A stretch of DNA of 64,000 nucleotides from Denitrovibrio sp. (GTDB lineage: Bacteria; Chrysiogenota; Deferribacteres; Deferribacterales; Geovibrionaceae): positions 186,001-250,000 of the forward strand of contig PKTN01000005.1 of the NCBI GenBank assembly GCA_002869185.1, read 5' to 3'. Each line of letters starts with the position of its first letter. Within the stretch, counting starts at the first letter, position 1. The translations under genes were made by a program, and so were the position numbers. Positions 8,676-17,304 of the stretch are shown in pieces. Below the pieces are notes generated by a model that was not told where the DNA came from, searched no databases, and worked only from the letters and a program-made list of their open reading frames with translations.

Positions 8676-9425
8676 TCACATATACATCCCACCGTTAACA
8701 TGTATAGTGTTACCAGTGATATAGTCTGATTCATGGCTAGCAAGGAAGACAACTGCATCTGCAACATCCTCAGGCTCACCGAGTGTTCCGAGAGAGATTT
8801 TAGCTTTCATAGCGTCTATAACAGTTTCAGGTAAAACCTCTGTCATTGCTGTGCGGATAAAGCCAGGAGCAACAGCATTCACTCGAATACCTCTGCTTGC
8901 AAGCTCTTGTGCACTCGTCTTAGTAAGACCTACAAGCCCAGCTTTACTAGCTGAGTAGTTTGCTTGTCCTGCATTACCAGAAAAACCAACTACAGATGCA
9001 ATGTTAACAATCTTACCATATCTGCTCTTCATCATACCCTTAAGTACAGCTTTTGTACATATAAAGGCACCCTTTAAGTTAACATCTAGTACTTTTTCCC
9101 ACTGCTCAACTTTCATTCTCATGATGAGAGTATCCTGAGTAAGACCAGCGTTATTAACAAGAATATCTACTGGACCAAGCTCAGCATTAATCTCTTTTAT
9201 CATAGCCGTAACTGACTCTTCGCTTGAAACGTCAGCGGCGAAAGCAGCAGCTTCACCACCAGCAGCCTTTATCTCAGCTACAGTAGCTTCAGCATCAGCT
9301 TTTATGTCGCCTATATCAATATAGTTGATTGCAACTTTAACCCCAAGTCCTGCAAGTTTGTTCGCTATAACGCGTCCGATACCGCTAGAAGCACCAGTTA
9401 CAAGTGCGATTTTACCATCTAACAT
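8676..9425 (-). CDS. fabG: 3-oxoacyl-ACP reductase FabG
   Basis: NADPH-dependent short-chain reductase for the first reduction of the elongation cycle. It has 249 residues. TGASSGIGR is the cofactor loop, NNAG follows, and the catalytic Ser-Tyr-Lys is seen in NIASVVG and YSASKAG. The end VNGGMYM is typical. One base separates its start from the fabD stop, so the two are coupled. Confidence 0.97.
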   Translation of the reverse strand: MLDGKIALVTGASSGIGRVIANKLAGLGVKVAINYIDIGDIKADAEATVAEIKAAGGEAAAFAADVSSEESVTAMIKEINAELGPVDILVNNAGLTQDTLIMRMKVEQWEKVLDVNLKGAFICTKAVLKGMMKSRYGKIVNIASVVGFSGNAGQANYSASKAGLVGLTKTSAQELASRGIRVNAVAPGFIRTAMTEVLPETVIDAMKAKISLGTLGEPEDVADAVVFLASHESDYITGNTIHVNGGMYM

Positions 9426-9426
9426 A

Positions 9427-10347
9427 CTATTCCCCTTTTTCTAGATCAGCCACAGATGAGATGTTCTCAATTGTCACTGTCTTATCTATTTTTTTGATAA
9501 GAGTGTAGAGTACTTTACCAGCACCTACTTCGATGAATCTATCGACTCCATCGTTGATCATATTTCTTATAAGCTCAGTCCACAGAACAGCGCCATCGAC
9601 CTGACGACATAGTGAAGAATAAACCTCTTCAGCTGTGTTTTCAACCTTGGCATCTACGTTATTATAGACTGGGATTTTTAGATCTTTTAATTCTACTTCG
9701 CTATCGAGATAGTCTGCCATTTCCGCTCTTGCAGGTCCCATAAGTGTACAGTGGAAAGGAGCACTAACAGGGAGCTTCACTGCCTTCTTTGTCCCCTTCT
9801 CCTTCATAGCAGCGATGAAATCATCAACCGCCTCCACATGACCAGCAACAACAACCTGCCCAGGGCAGTTAAAATTCGCAGGTTCGCAAACCTTCTCACC
9901 ACTTACCTCTTTGCAAGTCTCAATGATAACCTCGTCTTTAGCACCAAGAACTGCAGCCATAGCACCTATACCAACTGGTACGGCAGACTGCATAAACTTC
10001 CCTCTATTATGGACAGCCTTAACACCCTCTTCGAATGAAAGACCGCCAGCAGCGACTATAGCTGAATACTCACCGAGTGAGTGCCCCGCAAAATAGTCTA
10101 CTTGAATTTTATCTTTAAGGATTTCCCAGATGCCTATGCTCATAGTAAGGAGAGCTGGCTGAGTATTAGATGTGAGCTTTAAATCGCCTTCAGGTCCATT
10201 AAACATAATGTCTGTTAAAGAGAACCCAAGAGCCTCATCAGCTTTATTAAAAATCTCTTTTACTTCGTCAAACTCATTATAAAAGTCCTGCCCCATACCC
10301 ACAAACTGTGCGCCCTGACCAGGAAATACTACCGCTGTCTTACCCAT
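9427..10347 (-). CDS. fabD: Malonyl-CoA:ACP transacylase FabD
   Basis: Loads malonate from CoA onto ACP. It has 306 residues. FPGQGAQ is the N-terminal signature, the catalytic Ser is in GHSLGEYSA, and the catalytic His is in VSAPFHCTLM. It is the first gene after the 223-base gap and terminator downstream of fabH, so fabD-fabG-acpP-fabF-rnc probably has its own promoter in that gap, although I could not identify convincing promoter boxes there. Confidence 0.97.
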   Translation of the reverse strand: MGKTAVVFPGQGAQFVGMGQDFYNEFDEVKEIFNKADEALGFSLTDIMFNGPEGDLKLTSNTQPALLTMSIGIWEILKDKIQVDYFAGHSLGEYSAIVAAGGLSFEEGVKAVHNRGKFMQSAVPVGIGAMAAVLGAKDEVIIETCKEVSGEKVCEPANFNCPGQVVVAGHVEAVDDFIAAMKEKGTKKAVKLPVSAPFHCTLMGPARAEMADYLDSEVELKDLKIPVYNNVDAKVENTAEEVYSSLCRQVDGAVLWTELIRNMINDGVDRFIEVGAGKVLYTLIKKIDKTVTIENISSVADLEKGE

Positions 10348-10431
10348 CTTCTACCACCAAATAGTTCTTTATACTGTCACTCAACTTCGACTCCTGTTAG
10401 TCGTCTGAAGAGATTTATGTCAACCAAATTC

Positions 10432-10466
10432 AAGAGACTCTTCGTCGTGATGCCTTAGAATCTCTT
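10432..10466. repeat. Imperfect inverted repeat in the fabD-fabH gap
   Basis: AAGAGA at 10432-10437 pairs with TCTCTT at 10461-10466, enclosing CTTCGTCGTGATGCCTTAG. It resembles the short dispersed intergenic elements of the type TCTTCGTC...CTTAGAAT known from many genomes, and partly resembles the element near 14010-14055. Only two possible copies lie in this window, so the family assignment is tentative. Confidence 0.35.
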
Positions 10467-10498
10467 TCCACTAAATCCATGGATGGAGTTAGCATAGC

Positions 10499-10530
10499 AA
10501 AAAAACTCAGAGACTTGGTTGCTGAGTTTT
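10499..10530 (-). terminator. Rho-independent terminator after fabH
   Basis: Nine-base perfect arms AAAACTCAG (10502-10510) and CTGAGTTTT (10522-10530) with an 11-base loop. Read on the minus strand the stem is followed by a run of seven T in total. It lies directly downstream of fabH and upstream of fabD. It likely splits the cluster into rpmF-plsX-fabH and fabD-fabG-acpP-fabF units. Confidence 0.7.
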
Positions 10531-10570
10531 TCTATCAACAATTTTGCATAGACGCAAAATTTCGACTAAT

Positions 10571-11551
10571 TTAAAACGTAAAGGACATTGAACCCCATGT
10601 GAGTCCGCCACCAAAAGCAGCAGAAACAATGTTGTCGCCTCTTTTAATCTTCCCTTCACGCACATATTGATCTAGTGCAGTAGGGATAGTTGCTGCTGAA
10701 GTATTAGCATATTGATGAATATTCATTACGACTTGCTCCATAGGAACCTTTAGTCGCTTCGCAACTGCATCTATAATACGAAGGTTAGCCTGATGTGGGA
10801 TAACCCAATCGATATCTTCTGGTTTAAAGTTTGCCGCATCAGCAGCTTCTTGTGCTGAGTCCGCCATAGCTCTTACAGCGATTTTAAATATTTCGTTACC
10901 TTTCATCTTGAGCATATTATCTTCAATAGGCTCATTCTTTAGGTCTCGAAGAAATTTTGTTCCGATATTATCTTGTTTAAGGAGTTCGCCGTATTCGCCA
11001 GCAGCATACGTATGGATACTGTGGATACCAGGCTCAGAGTCAGCTGATAGAATTGCCGCTCAAGCTCCATCACCAAAGAGTATACATGTTCCTCTGTCTC
11101 TCCAATCTAAACCTGCCGTAAGGTTTTCAGCACCTATAACAAGTATTTTTTTAGCAGAGCCAGTCTTGATAAGTGCGTTAGCTACATTACAACCATAAAT
11201 GAAGCCTGAGCAGGCCGCAGTGAGGTCGAATGCAAAACAGTGTCCAGCACCAATTTTATGTTGTACACGACAAGCAGTAGATGGCATTGATGTGTCCATT
11301 GTGAATGTTCCAACGATAATGCCGTCTAAGTCGGTCGCTTTGATTCCCGCCATTTCGAGTGCTTTTTTTGCAGCTTCAGCCGCAAGATCACTTGTGTACA
11401 TATCGCCTTCAGCGACTCGTCTCTCTTTCATACCTGTACGCGAAGTAATCCACTCGTCATTTGTATCGATAAATTTTTCGAAATCTTTGTTAGTCATGAT
11501 TTTTTCAGGAAAGTATGATCCGGTCCCGATTATTCTGGAATATGTATTCAT
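10571..11551 (-). pseudogene. fabH: 3-oxoacyl-ACP synthase III FabH, interrupted by one in-frame TGA
   Basis: FabH starts each fatty acid by condensing acetyl-CoA with malonyl-ACP. The full frame is 327 codons, close to family length. The active Cys is in LTAACSGF in the first part; the His in IPHQANLR and the Asn in ANTSAATIP are in the second. A TGA at 11060-11062 interrupts FGDGA-stop-AAILSAD, where FabH proteins have a near-invariant Gly (FGDGAGA). GGA to TGA is one G-to-T change. Termination there would remove two of three catalytic residues. The start ATG at 11551 has AGGTGAC upstream; an in-frame extension to 11647 overlaps plsX and is not conserved. FabH can be bypassed in some bacteria, but no second copy is in this window. 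Confidence 0.9.
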
Positions 11552-11585
11552 CTGGTAGTCACCTGTGGGTCTTGTTAAAAAAAAC

Positions 11586-12665
11586 TTATATAGTTTTTCT
11601 TTTAAACTTTTCGACGATATTGTTCCAGAAAGAGTCATCTTTGTCAACTTTTAATACCTCAAGTGACTCGACGATTTTTTGTTCAATAAGGTCATTCAGG
11701 CGTTTTTCGGCTAGATCGTGAGCCATCTTTACACTGTATTTAACAGCAGTACTATTAGCACTTCCATGCCCAATAATACAGACTCCGTTAACTCCTAGTA
11801 AAGGTGCTCCACCATACTCAGAGTGATCCGCCTTCTTTTTAATCCGCTTTAGAGCAGGGATCATAAAGATTGCACCTATCTTTGATAGGAATGATGAGCG
11901 AATCTCATCTTTCAGCATTTGCGAAACATACCAACCAGCAGACTCAGAAACTTTCAAAGCAACATTACCAGAAAAACCATCAACAACAACGACATCAGAT
12001 GTGCCCCTGAAAAGATCTTTCCCTTCAACATTACCATGAAAATTAATTACATCTGAGTTCCCAAGCTCCTGGAGAAACTTAAAAACAGCTTTGGTGATAT
12101 CGCTACCTTTAACGTCCTCTTCTCCAACAGACATAAGTCCCACGGTTGGGGACTCTTTCTCCATAACGATAGAGGAGTAAGCGCTTGCCATGATAGCAAA
12201 CTGGATATAGTTTTCTACTTTACAGTCTACGTTCGCCCCTACATCACACATAACAGTAGTCCCTTTGATAGTAGGCATAACAGCAGCAATAGCTGGTCTG
12301 TCTATCCCAGGAAGGGTCTTCAGTATCATCTTTGCACAAGCCATAACCGCACCGGTATTGCCAGCACTAAAAAAAGCTGCACCTTCACCCTGCTTTACAA
12401 GGCGTAGACCTGTATGTATGGAAGAGTTTCGTTTAGAACGAAGGATCTGTGTTGGACTGTCGTCCATTTCCACCTGTTGTTCAGCATGCACTATCTCAAT
12501 ATTTTTGACAGTACTTGCCCCACAGGATTCAAGCTCTCGCCTGACCTGCTGTTCGTCGCCTACAAGAATGACTTTGGTACCATACTCCTTTACAGCAGCT
12601 ACGGCACCTTTGACTACTTCGCGGGGCGCAAAATCGCCCCCCATAGCATCAACGACGACTTTCAT
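11586..12665 (-). CDS. plsX: Phosphate acyltransferase PlsX
   Basis: Makes acyl-phosphate from acyl-ACP as the first step of phospholipid synthesis through PlsY. It has 359 residues, with DAMGGDFAP at the N-terminus, SAGNTGAVMA, CDVGANVDC and DGFSGNVALK as family blocks. The C-terminal 25 residues (KVDKDDSFWNNIVEKFKRK) are a lineage-type tail. It lies three bases after rpmF and 34 bases before fabH, the widespread rpmF-plsX-fabH order. Confidence 0.96.
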   Translation of the reverse strand: MKVVVDAMGGDFAPREVVKGAVAAVKEYGTKVILVGDEQQVRRELESCGASTVKNIEIVHAEQQVEMDDSPTQILRSKRNSSIHTGLRLVKQGEGAAFFSAGNTGAVMACAKMILKTLPGIDRPAIAAVMPTIKGTTVMCDVGANVDCKVENYIQFAIMASAYSSIVMEKESPTVGLMSVGEEDVKGSDITKAVFKFLQELGNSDVINFHGNVEGKDLFRGTSDVVVVDGFSGNVALKVSESAGWYVSQMLKDEIRSSFLSKIGAIFMIPALKRIKKKADHSEYGGAPLLGVNGVCIIGHGSANSTAVKYSVKMAHDLAEKRLNDLIEQKIVESLEVLKVDKDDSFWNNIVEKFKRKTI

Positions 12666-12668
12666 AAC

Positions 12669-12851
12669 TTAAAGCTCGTCTGTGGAAATTACCTGCTTCT
12701 TGTTGTAGTGGCCACAATCTGGACATACTCTGTGGTTAAGCTTGAGCTCTCCACAGTTTGAGCATTTGCTGTATGCCATTGTTGTCGCATGGTGGTGGCT
12801 TCTTCTGCAGCCTTTCTTGTGTCTTGATGTCTTATTCTTTGGTACACCCAT
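12669..12851 (-). CDS. rpmF: 50S ribosomal protein L32
   Basis: Sixty residues. MGVPKNKTSRHKKGCRRSHH is the family start. Two CxxC pairs (CSNC and CPDC) form the zinc-binding form of L32. It is followed within three bases by plsX. The zinc-binding form is notable because the window also holds a zinc-type ABC transporter. Confidence 0.97.
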   Translation of the reverse strand: MGVPKNKTSRHKKGCRRSHHHATTMAYSKCSNCGELKLNHRVCPDCGHYNKKQVISTDEL

Positions 12852-13008
12852 TGTATACGCTCCATATTAGTTATTGTGGCAACTAGATTAAGTTTTTTGA
12901 GTTACCTCAAGTACCTAAAAAAGTTCAGCCGACCTCTAGTTCTCTATTTATTTAACAAGATAAGTCAAAAATAGACTTTTCTTGGAATCGCTACGCCATA
13001 ACAATTAC

Positions 13009-13074
13009 AGGTTTCGCTCCCACGTCTGTTGAAACCTACGCAAACTAAGTCTGCTTCGGCTCGCTCCGTGAGAC
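13009..13074. repeat. Intergenic hairpin pair between yceD and rpmF
   Basis: Two adjacent inverted repeats lie in the 234-base gap. AGGTTTC (13009-13015) pairs with GAAACCT (13031-13037), and GTCT (13049-13052) pairs with AGAC (13071-13074) around a G+C-rich CTTCGGCTCGCTCC core. The local base composition is clearly richer in G+C than the flanks, as in REP-type elements. It splits genes (yceD, rpmF) that are usually tightly linked. No gene is visible in the gap. Confidence 0.4.
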
Positions 13075-13085
13075 ACCCCCTGTGT

Positions 13086-13583
13086 CTAGTTTTTCTTTAT
13101 ATTCTTCAGTGCTGTCCAACGAGGGTCAACAACTGCTTCACATTCACATTTACCAACATTTAAGTTTCCGCCACATTGCTGGCAAAGCCCTAAACAGTCG
13201 TCTCCGCATGTCATACGGATAGGAAGATAGAATTCTATCTCTTGTTCAACTACCATGTGAAGGTCTATCTCGCCCTCTTCAACGTACATAGTACCCATGT
13301 CGTCATCAGCCAGCTCGATCTCTTCGTTAAAAGAACCCTCTCGCTGTTGCATCAGAGATATCCCAGACTTCTCAGAGCCATAGCCCTTTGTTATCTCTAG
13401 ACATCTATCACATGGAGCTTCATATTCAAAATCGAACCTAAGATCAAGGTATAAACCTGCATCTGTAGGTAAAAAATTGGCCTGAAAGCTTTTTACTACA
13501 ACTTTATAATCACCGTTCAAAAACTCGAAAGCCCCGTCAAATGAGCCTCCGTCTATAGTCAGTTCTTTGTATGAGAGTTTCAC
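13086..13583 (-). CDS. yceD: YceD/DUF177 family protein (23S rRNA accumulation protein)
   Basis: A 165-residue member of the DUF177 family, which in Escherichia coli is linked to 23S rRNA accumulation and sits next to rpmF. CDRCLE and the Cys-rich end (CGDDCLGLCQQCGGNLNVG, then CEC and DPRW) are the family hallmarks and suggest zinc binding. Here it precedes rpmF but is separated by 234 bases holding repeats. Family is firm; molecular activity is not established. Confidence 0.9.
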   Translation of the reverse strand: MKLSYKELTIDGGSFDGAFEFLNGDYKVVVKSFQANFLPTDAGLYLDLRFDFEYEAPCDRCLEITKGYGSEKSGISLMQQREGSFNEEIELADDDMGTMYVEEGEIDLHMVVEQEIEFYLPIRMTCGDDCLGLCQQCGGNLNVGKCECEAVVDPRWTALKNIKKN

Positions 13584-13656
13584 GCACTTCTCCGATTAGA
13601 CGCTAAAGAGCAACAATACTAATGATTACGTTTAAGAAAGTCAAGCAGTAGTTTTG

Positions 13657-13959
13657 CTATTTTCTGATGCCAGACTTACCGAATCTTTCTTCTAGAACGC
13701 CAAGCACATCTTCGAACTTAACATTACGGAATTCAAGAGCTACGATCATGTGATAAAGGAAGTCAGCGGTCTCTGCCGCAACATCCTTATCTTCCTCAGT
13801 AAGTATTGCCTTTATAAGCTCTGCATTCTCTTCGCCAAGCTTTTTTATTATCTTGTTTGCGCCACCATTTATAAGCTGGCATGTATATGAGTTATCTGAT
13901 GGGTTAGCCTTGCGTTCCCTAACCACTTCTACTAGTTTCTCTATTATCTCTACGTTCAT
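13657..13959 (-). CDS. hisE: Phosphoribosyl-ATP pyrophosphatase HisE
   Basis: Hydrolyses PR-ATP to PR-AMP, the second step of histidine synthesis. From the chosen ATG at 13959 it is 100 residues. That ATG has a CGGAG ribosome site six bases upstream; an in-frame GTG at 13998 lacks one. The MazG-like helices carry EENAELIKAI and the metal-binding ETADFLYHMIVAL. It follows hisF by 111 bases, with a repeat element in between, so hisF-hisE is a partial his cluster; HisI is not fused to it. Confidence 0.93.
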   Translation of the reverse strand: MNVEIIEKLVEVVRERKANPSDNSYTCQLINGGANKIIKKLGEENAELIKAILTEEDKDVAAETADFLYHMIVALEFRNVKFEDVLGVLEERFGKSGIRK

Positions 13960-14008
13960 GCTATTCTCCGTTATATCATCAAAATAGTGATTCTTCACAC
14001 TCTCCAGA

Positions 14009-14055
14009 ATGACATTTCAAGTCAATTGTCATCCTGAGAGCAACTAAGGATCTCA
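14009..14055. repeat. Dispersed-type intergenic repeat between hisF and hisE
   Basis: ATGACA (14009-14014) pairs with TGTCAT (14027-14032), followed by CCTGAGAGCAACTAAGGATCTC. The TGTCATCCTGAG...AAGGATCTC pattern is a common short intergenic repeat in many bacterial genomes. Its function is unknown. Only this copy is clear here; the element at 10432-10466 is a weaker relative. Confidence 0.5.
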
Positions 14056-14070
14056 CTTACTTATATCTTT

Positions 14071-14832
14071 TTATATCCTAACTGGAACATTACGTTCTTT
14101 CAAATACTCTTTTACTTCTCCGATGGTATACTCTCTAAAGTGGAAGATACTGGCAGCTAGTGCCGCATCAGCCTTTCCTGCTGTGAGTCCTTCATATATA
14201 TGCTCTGGGTTACCAACACCACCAGATGCAATAACAGGAATTTTAAGAGCATCAGATATAGCAGCGTTTAAGCCATTATCATATCCATCTTTTGTGCCGT
14301 CACAGTCCATACTAGTGAGGAGTATTTCTCCAGCCCCAAAATCTTCCATCTTGCAAGCCCACTCAACAGCATCGATCCCTGTAGCGTTACGACCGCCATG
14401 AGTATATATCTCCCAGCCAGAACCATCCTTCCTTCGTTTTGCATCTATCGCAACAACAGTACATTGTGACCCGAATTTAAGAGCTGCCTCTTTTACAAAA
14501 TCAGGGTTATGTATTGCAGCAGTGTTTATTGACACCTTGTCAGCACCAGAGTTGAGCAGGTTCCTAATATCTGCCACCTCACGAACGCCTCCGCCCACTG
14601 TAACAGGCATAAAGACATGTTCCGCAGTCTTAGCCACAACATCAAGGATTATCCCTCTATTGTCTGAGCTAGCGGTAATATCAAGGAATGTAAGTTCGTC
14701 TGCGCCCTCAGCATCATATATCTTAGCAACTTCAACAGGGTCGCCAGCGTCACGTAGATTTACGAAATTTGTCCCTTTAACTACCCTGCCATCTTTTACA
14801 TCAAGGCAAGGTATAATGCGTTTTCCAAGCAT
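14071..14832 (-). CDS. hisF: Imidazole glycerol phosphate synthase cyclase subunit HisF
   Basis: TIM-barrel cyclase that turns PRFAR and ammonia into IGP and AICAR, linking histidine and purine synthesis. It has 253 residues. The catalytic Asp near the start is in [14 protein letters not shown] and the second in [23 protein letters not shown] and VIASGGVG are the phosphate-binding loops. The usual Arg in TSMDRDGT is Cys here, which is seen in some lineages. HisH is not in the window. Confidence 0.97.
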   Translation of the reverse strand: MLGKRIIPCLDVKDGRVVKGTNFVNLRDAGDPVEVAKIYDAEGADELTFLDITASSDNRGIILDVVAKTAEHVFMPVTVGGGVREVADIRNLLNSGADKVSINTAAIHNPDFVKEAALKFGSQCTVVAIDAKRRKDGSGWEIYTHGGRNATGIDAVEWACKMEDFGAGEILLTSMDCDGTKDGYDNGLNAAISDALKIPVIASGGVGNPEHIYEGLTAGKADAALAASIFHFREYTIGEVKEYLKERNVPVRI

Positions 14833-14996
14833 AATAATATCCTAAATATTTAGTAAAAAGATAATGAACCAATAATAATGTATGGTCAAGTTTATATTGG
14901 ATTAGCTTACAACAGAAACCCCATAGATATAAACATTTGGATATGACCAACAAGAACCATATAAATAAGATTGTATATTAGGTTAGCTGACAATAG

Positions 14997-15023
14997 AAAA
15001 CCCGCTGATTTTTAGTCAGCGGG
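14997..15023 (-). terminator. Terminator after the small zinc-ribbon gene
   Basis: Eight-base perfect G+C-rich arms CCCGCTGA (15001-15008) and TCAGCGGG (15016-15023) with a 7-base loop. On the minus strand the stem is followed by TTTTC. It lies about 75 bases after the 36-residue gene and before hisF, closing that short transcript. Confidence 0.75.
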
Positions 15024-15098
15024 CTCTATGTTACTATTTGGAGGTATAATTAGTTGCGCTATGTAAAAACGTATAGCCTTATAGACAAACCCGAAAAC

Positions 15099-15209
15099 CT
15101 ACTTAACAGGCTTACAAAGACTATCTTTCTTCTTTGCTGTTGCACCGCATTTGTCGCAACTGAATGTCTTTTCTTTCTTAGATGGCTTATCGCCACATTT
15201 TTTAGCCAT
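15099..15209 (-). CDS. 36-residue zinc-ribbon-like small protein
   Basis: A very basic protein starting MAKKCGDKPSKKEK. It holds CDKC in the middle plus two outer Cys (residue 5 and near the end, SLCKPVK), enough to bind one zinc. The ATG has a GAGAGGACAAACC leader with a usable ribosome site. A near-consensus promoter lies about 45 bases upstream and a strong terminator downstream, so this is a real single-gene unit. Similar tiny proteins beginning MAKKC are familiar to me from delta-proteobacteria and relatives, with no known function. Nucleic-acid or ribosome binding would be a guess. Confidence 0.75.
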   Translation of the reverse strand: MAKKCGDKPSKKEKTFSCDKCGATAKKKDSLCKPVK

Positions 15210-15251
15210 TGGTTTGTCCTCTCTCTTTATATTGGGAGTATTTATATCTTA

Positions 15252-15280
15252 ATAATAAGTTCATTGATACTGATTGTCAA
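15252..15280 (-). promoter_or_regulatory. Sigma-70-type promoter for the small zinc-ribbon gene
   Basis: On the minus strand TTGACA (15280-15275) is followed by exactly 17 bases and then TATTAT (15257-15252). This is six of six and five of six to consensus at optimal spacing. It sits three bases after the ppk stop codon, so the small gene has its own strong promoter. Confidence 0.75.
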
Positions 15281-15282
15281 CA

Positions 15283-17283
15283 TCAAATATTATCTATTTG
15301 TGCCTTTTGGTGACTAAACTTATCCTTACTCGACTTAACCTTTTCGTATAAAAGCTCTTTTTGTATCCACACTTTCTGATTATCTTTTAAATTTTCTTCT
15401 AAAATATTCCATAAGAAATCTTTTGCGTGCTTCTTTTTTACTTCAAACAATAACTCTACACGCCTATCCATATTTCTTTCCATCCAGTCAGCAGTAGAAA
15501 AGAATGTACGCCCCTTGCCACCTGCGTGAAAATATACGAGACGAGGATGCTCAAGGAACCGACCAACAATACTACGAACTGTAATGTTTTCGGTTAGTCC
15601 TTTTATACCCGGCTGAAGTGCACATATACCACGAACGATAAAATCTATCTTAACCCCTGCACAAGATGCTTCTATAGCCTTATCGAGCAACATTCGTTCC
15701 ATGACTGAATTAACTTTAACTATTATGTGTGCCTTCTAGCCTTTTTTTGCAAACTCAATCTCGTCATCAATCAACTCTATCAATTAGGACTTGATAGATT
15801 TAGGTGCGAGATAGAAATGTTTCCAGTCAGCAATATCTGTGTAACCCATCAAAAAATTGAAGAGTGCCGCACTATCTTTTCCAACCTCATCATCAGCAGT
15901 TACATAATCTATATCAGTGTATATATCAGCGGTCATTTCATTGTAATTACCCGTAGACATATGCTAATATCTAACTATCCGCCCAGCTTCTTTTCTAACT
16001 ATCAGCAAATTTTTAGAGTGAATCTTTAGCCCCACGATACCGTAGGTTACGATACAGCCCGCCTCTTCAAGCATATTTGCCCAATCGACATTACGTTCTT
16101 CATCAAACCTAGCCTTAAGTTCTATAACAACACTAACGTGCTTCCCACTTCTTGCCGCCTTCATAAGGTTTTCCATGATGGTAGAGTTCTTATTCTCTCT
16201 ATAGATAGTCATCTTTATCGCCACGACAGCAGGGTCAGAGCATGCGGTCTTCACTAGATTAGAGACGAAAGTAAAGTCATGGTAAGGACGATACATTATT
16301 ACGTCCTTCTTTTTTATGAATGCAAAGATATCAGTCTTTCCGTTATAGCCAGCAGGTAATGCCTGCTTAAAAGATTCGTAGCAAAGCTCTGGTTTCTCTC
16401 CAACGAAGCCAAAGAGTGATGTCATATCTATCACATCATCAATAACGTAAACATCATCCTTCTCAAACTGCATAAGCTCCGCGAGTTTATCTAGAATCTC
16501 AGAAGGTAATCTACCATCTATCTCTACACGGCAGATACCACCCTTTTTTCTAGTTTTTAGATATTTTTTAATCGAAACAAGAAGGTCTTCCGCGCCCTCT
16601 TCTTCAAGTGACAGGTCAGCATTTCTAGTAACCCTGAGACAGTAACTATCAACAATCTCATAGTCTGGGAAAACAAGGTGCAGATATTTTTTTAGAATAT
16701 CCTCTGCAAATAAGAAATATGTTTTTTCCAGCTTAACCCTGAATGTCCTTTGCAGATTGTCAGGTAATATAATAATTGAGTGAAATGTCTCACCACCTTT
16801 TTTTAGCACTGCATAAACGGATAGGCGGAAATTATATATAAACGGCATAGGATTAGCGGATGATAGAGTCACAGGTGATAGACCTGGATAAATCTCCTCA
16901 TCGAAAATAGCCTCAGTTATCTCATCTAGTTCAGGATCAACCTCTGGGGCAATAACGATCCCATTCTTATCTAAATCTTTTTTAATCTTAGTAAAAATTT
17001 GCTGACGTAATTGAGTTAGCTCATGTGCTTTCTCGCTTATTTTTTCAAGCTGTTCGCTTGGCGTCATACCTGCGATATCTACCTTTTTATAACCAGCCTC
17101 TTGCTGATCTTTCAGGCCACCAACGCGTATCATAAAAAATTCATCAAGGTTAGAAGAGAATATCGCGAGAAATTTCAATCTTTCAAGGAGTGGAACGTCA
17201 ACATCCACTGCCTCCATAAGCACCCTTCTATTAAACTCAAGCCAACTGAGTTCTCTGTTGATAAATGGCATATTTTCGCCCAT
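15283..17283 (-). pseudogene. ppk: Polyphosphate kinase Ppk1, interrupted by three in-frame stops
   Basis: Ppk1 makes polyphosphate from ATP. The frame spans 667 codons, near the family length, with the Ppk N-terminus FINRELSWLEFNRRVL, a DIFAFIKKKDVIMYRPYHDF block, KMTIYRENKNS, IELKARFDEERN, the catalytic His in GLKIHSKNL, and the C-terminal GNYN and STADWMERNMDRRVEL blocks. TAG at 15964-15966 interrupts IVRY-stop-HMSTGNYN, TAA at 15784-15786 interrupts PKSIKS-stop-LIELID, and TAG at 15736-15738 interrupts AKKG-stop-KAHIIVKVN. No frameshift is present. The ATG at 17283 has AAGGA upstream. A 440-residue product would lack the second phospholipase-D-like domain and be inactive. The gene lies next to two Ppx genes. 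Confidence 0.9.
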
Positions 17284-17304
17284 CACATATCCTTTTAATC
17301 AGTC

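Noticed and set aside
15054-15317. 87-codon plus-strand frame across the small zinc-ribbon gene
   Set aside because: It is antisense to the 36-residue gene, which has a clear ribosome site, promoter, terminator and Cys pattern.
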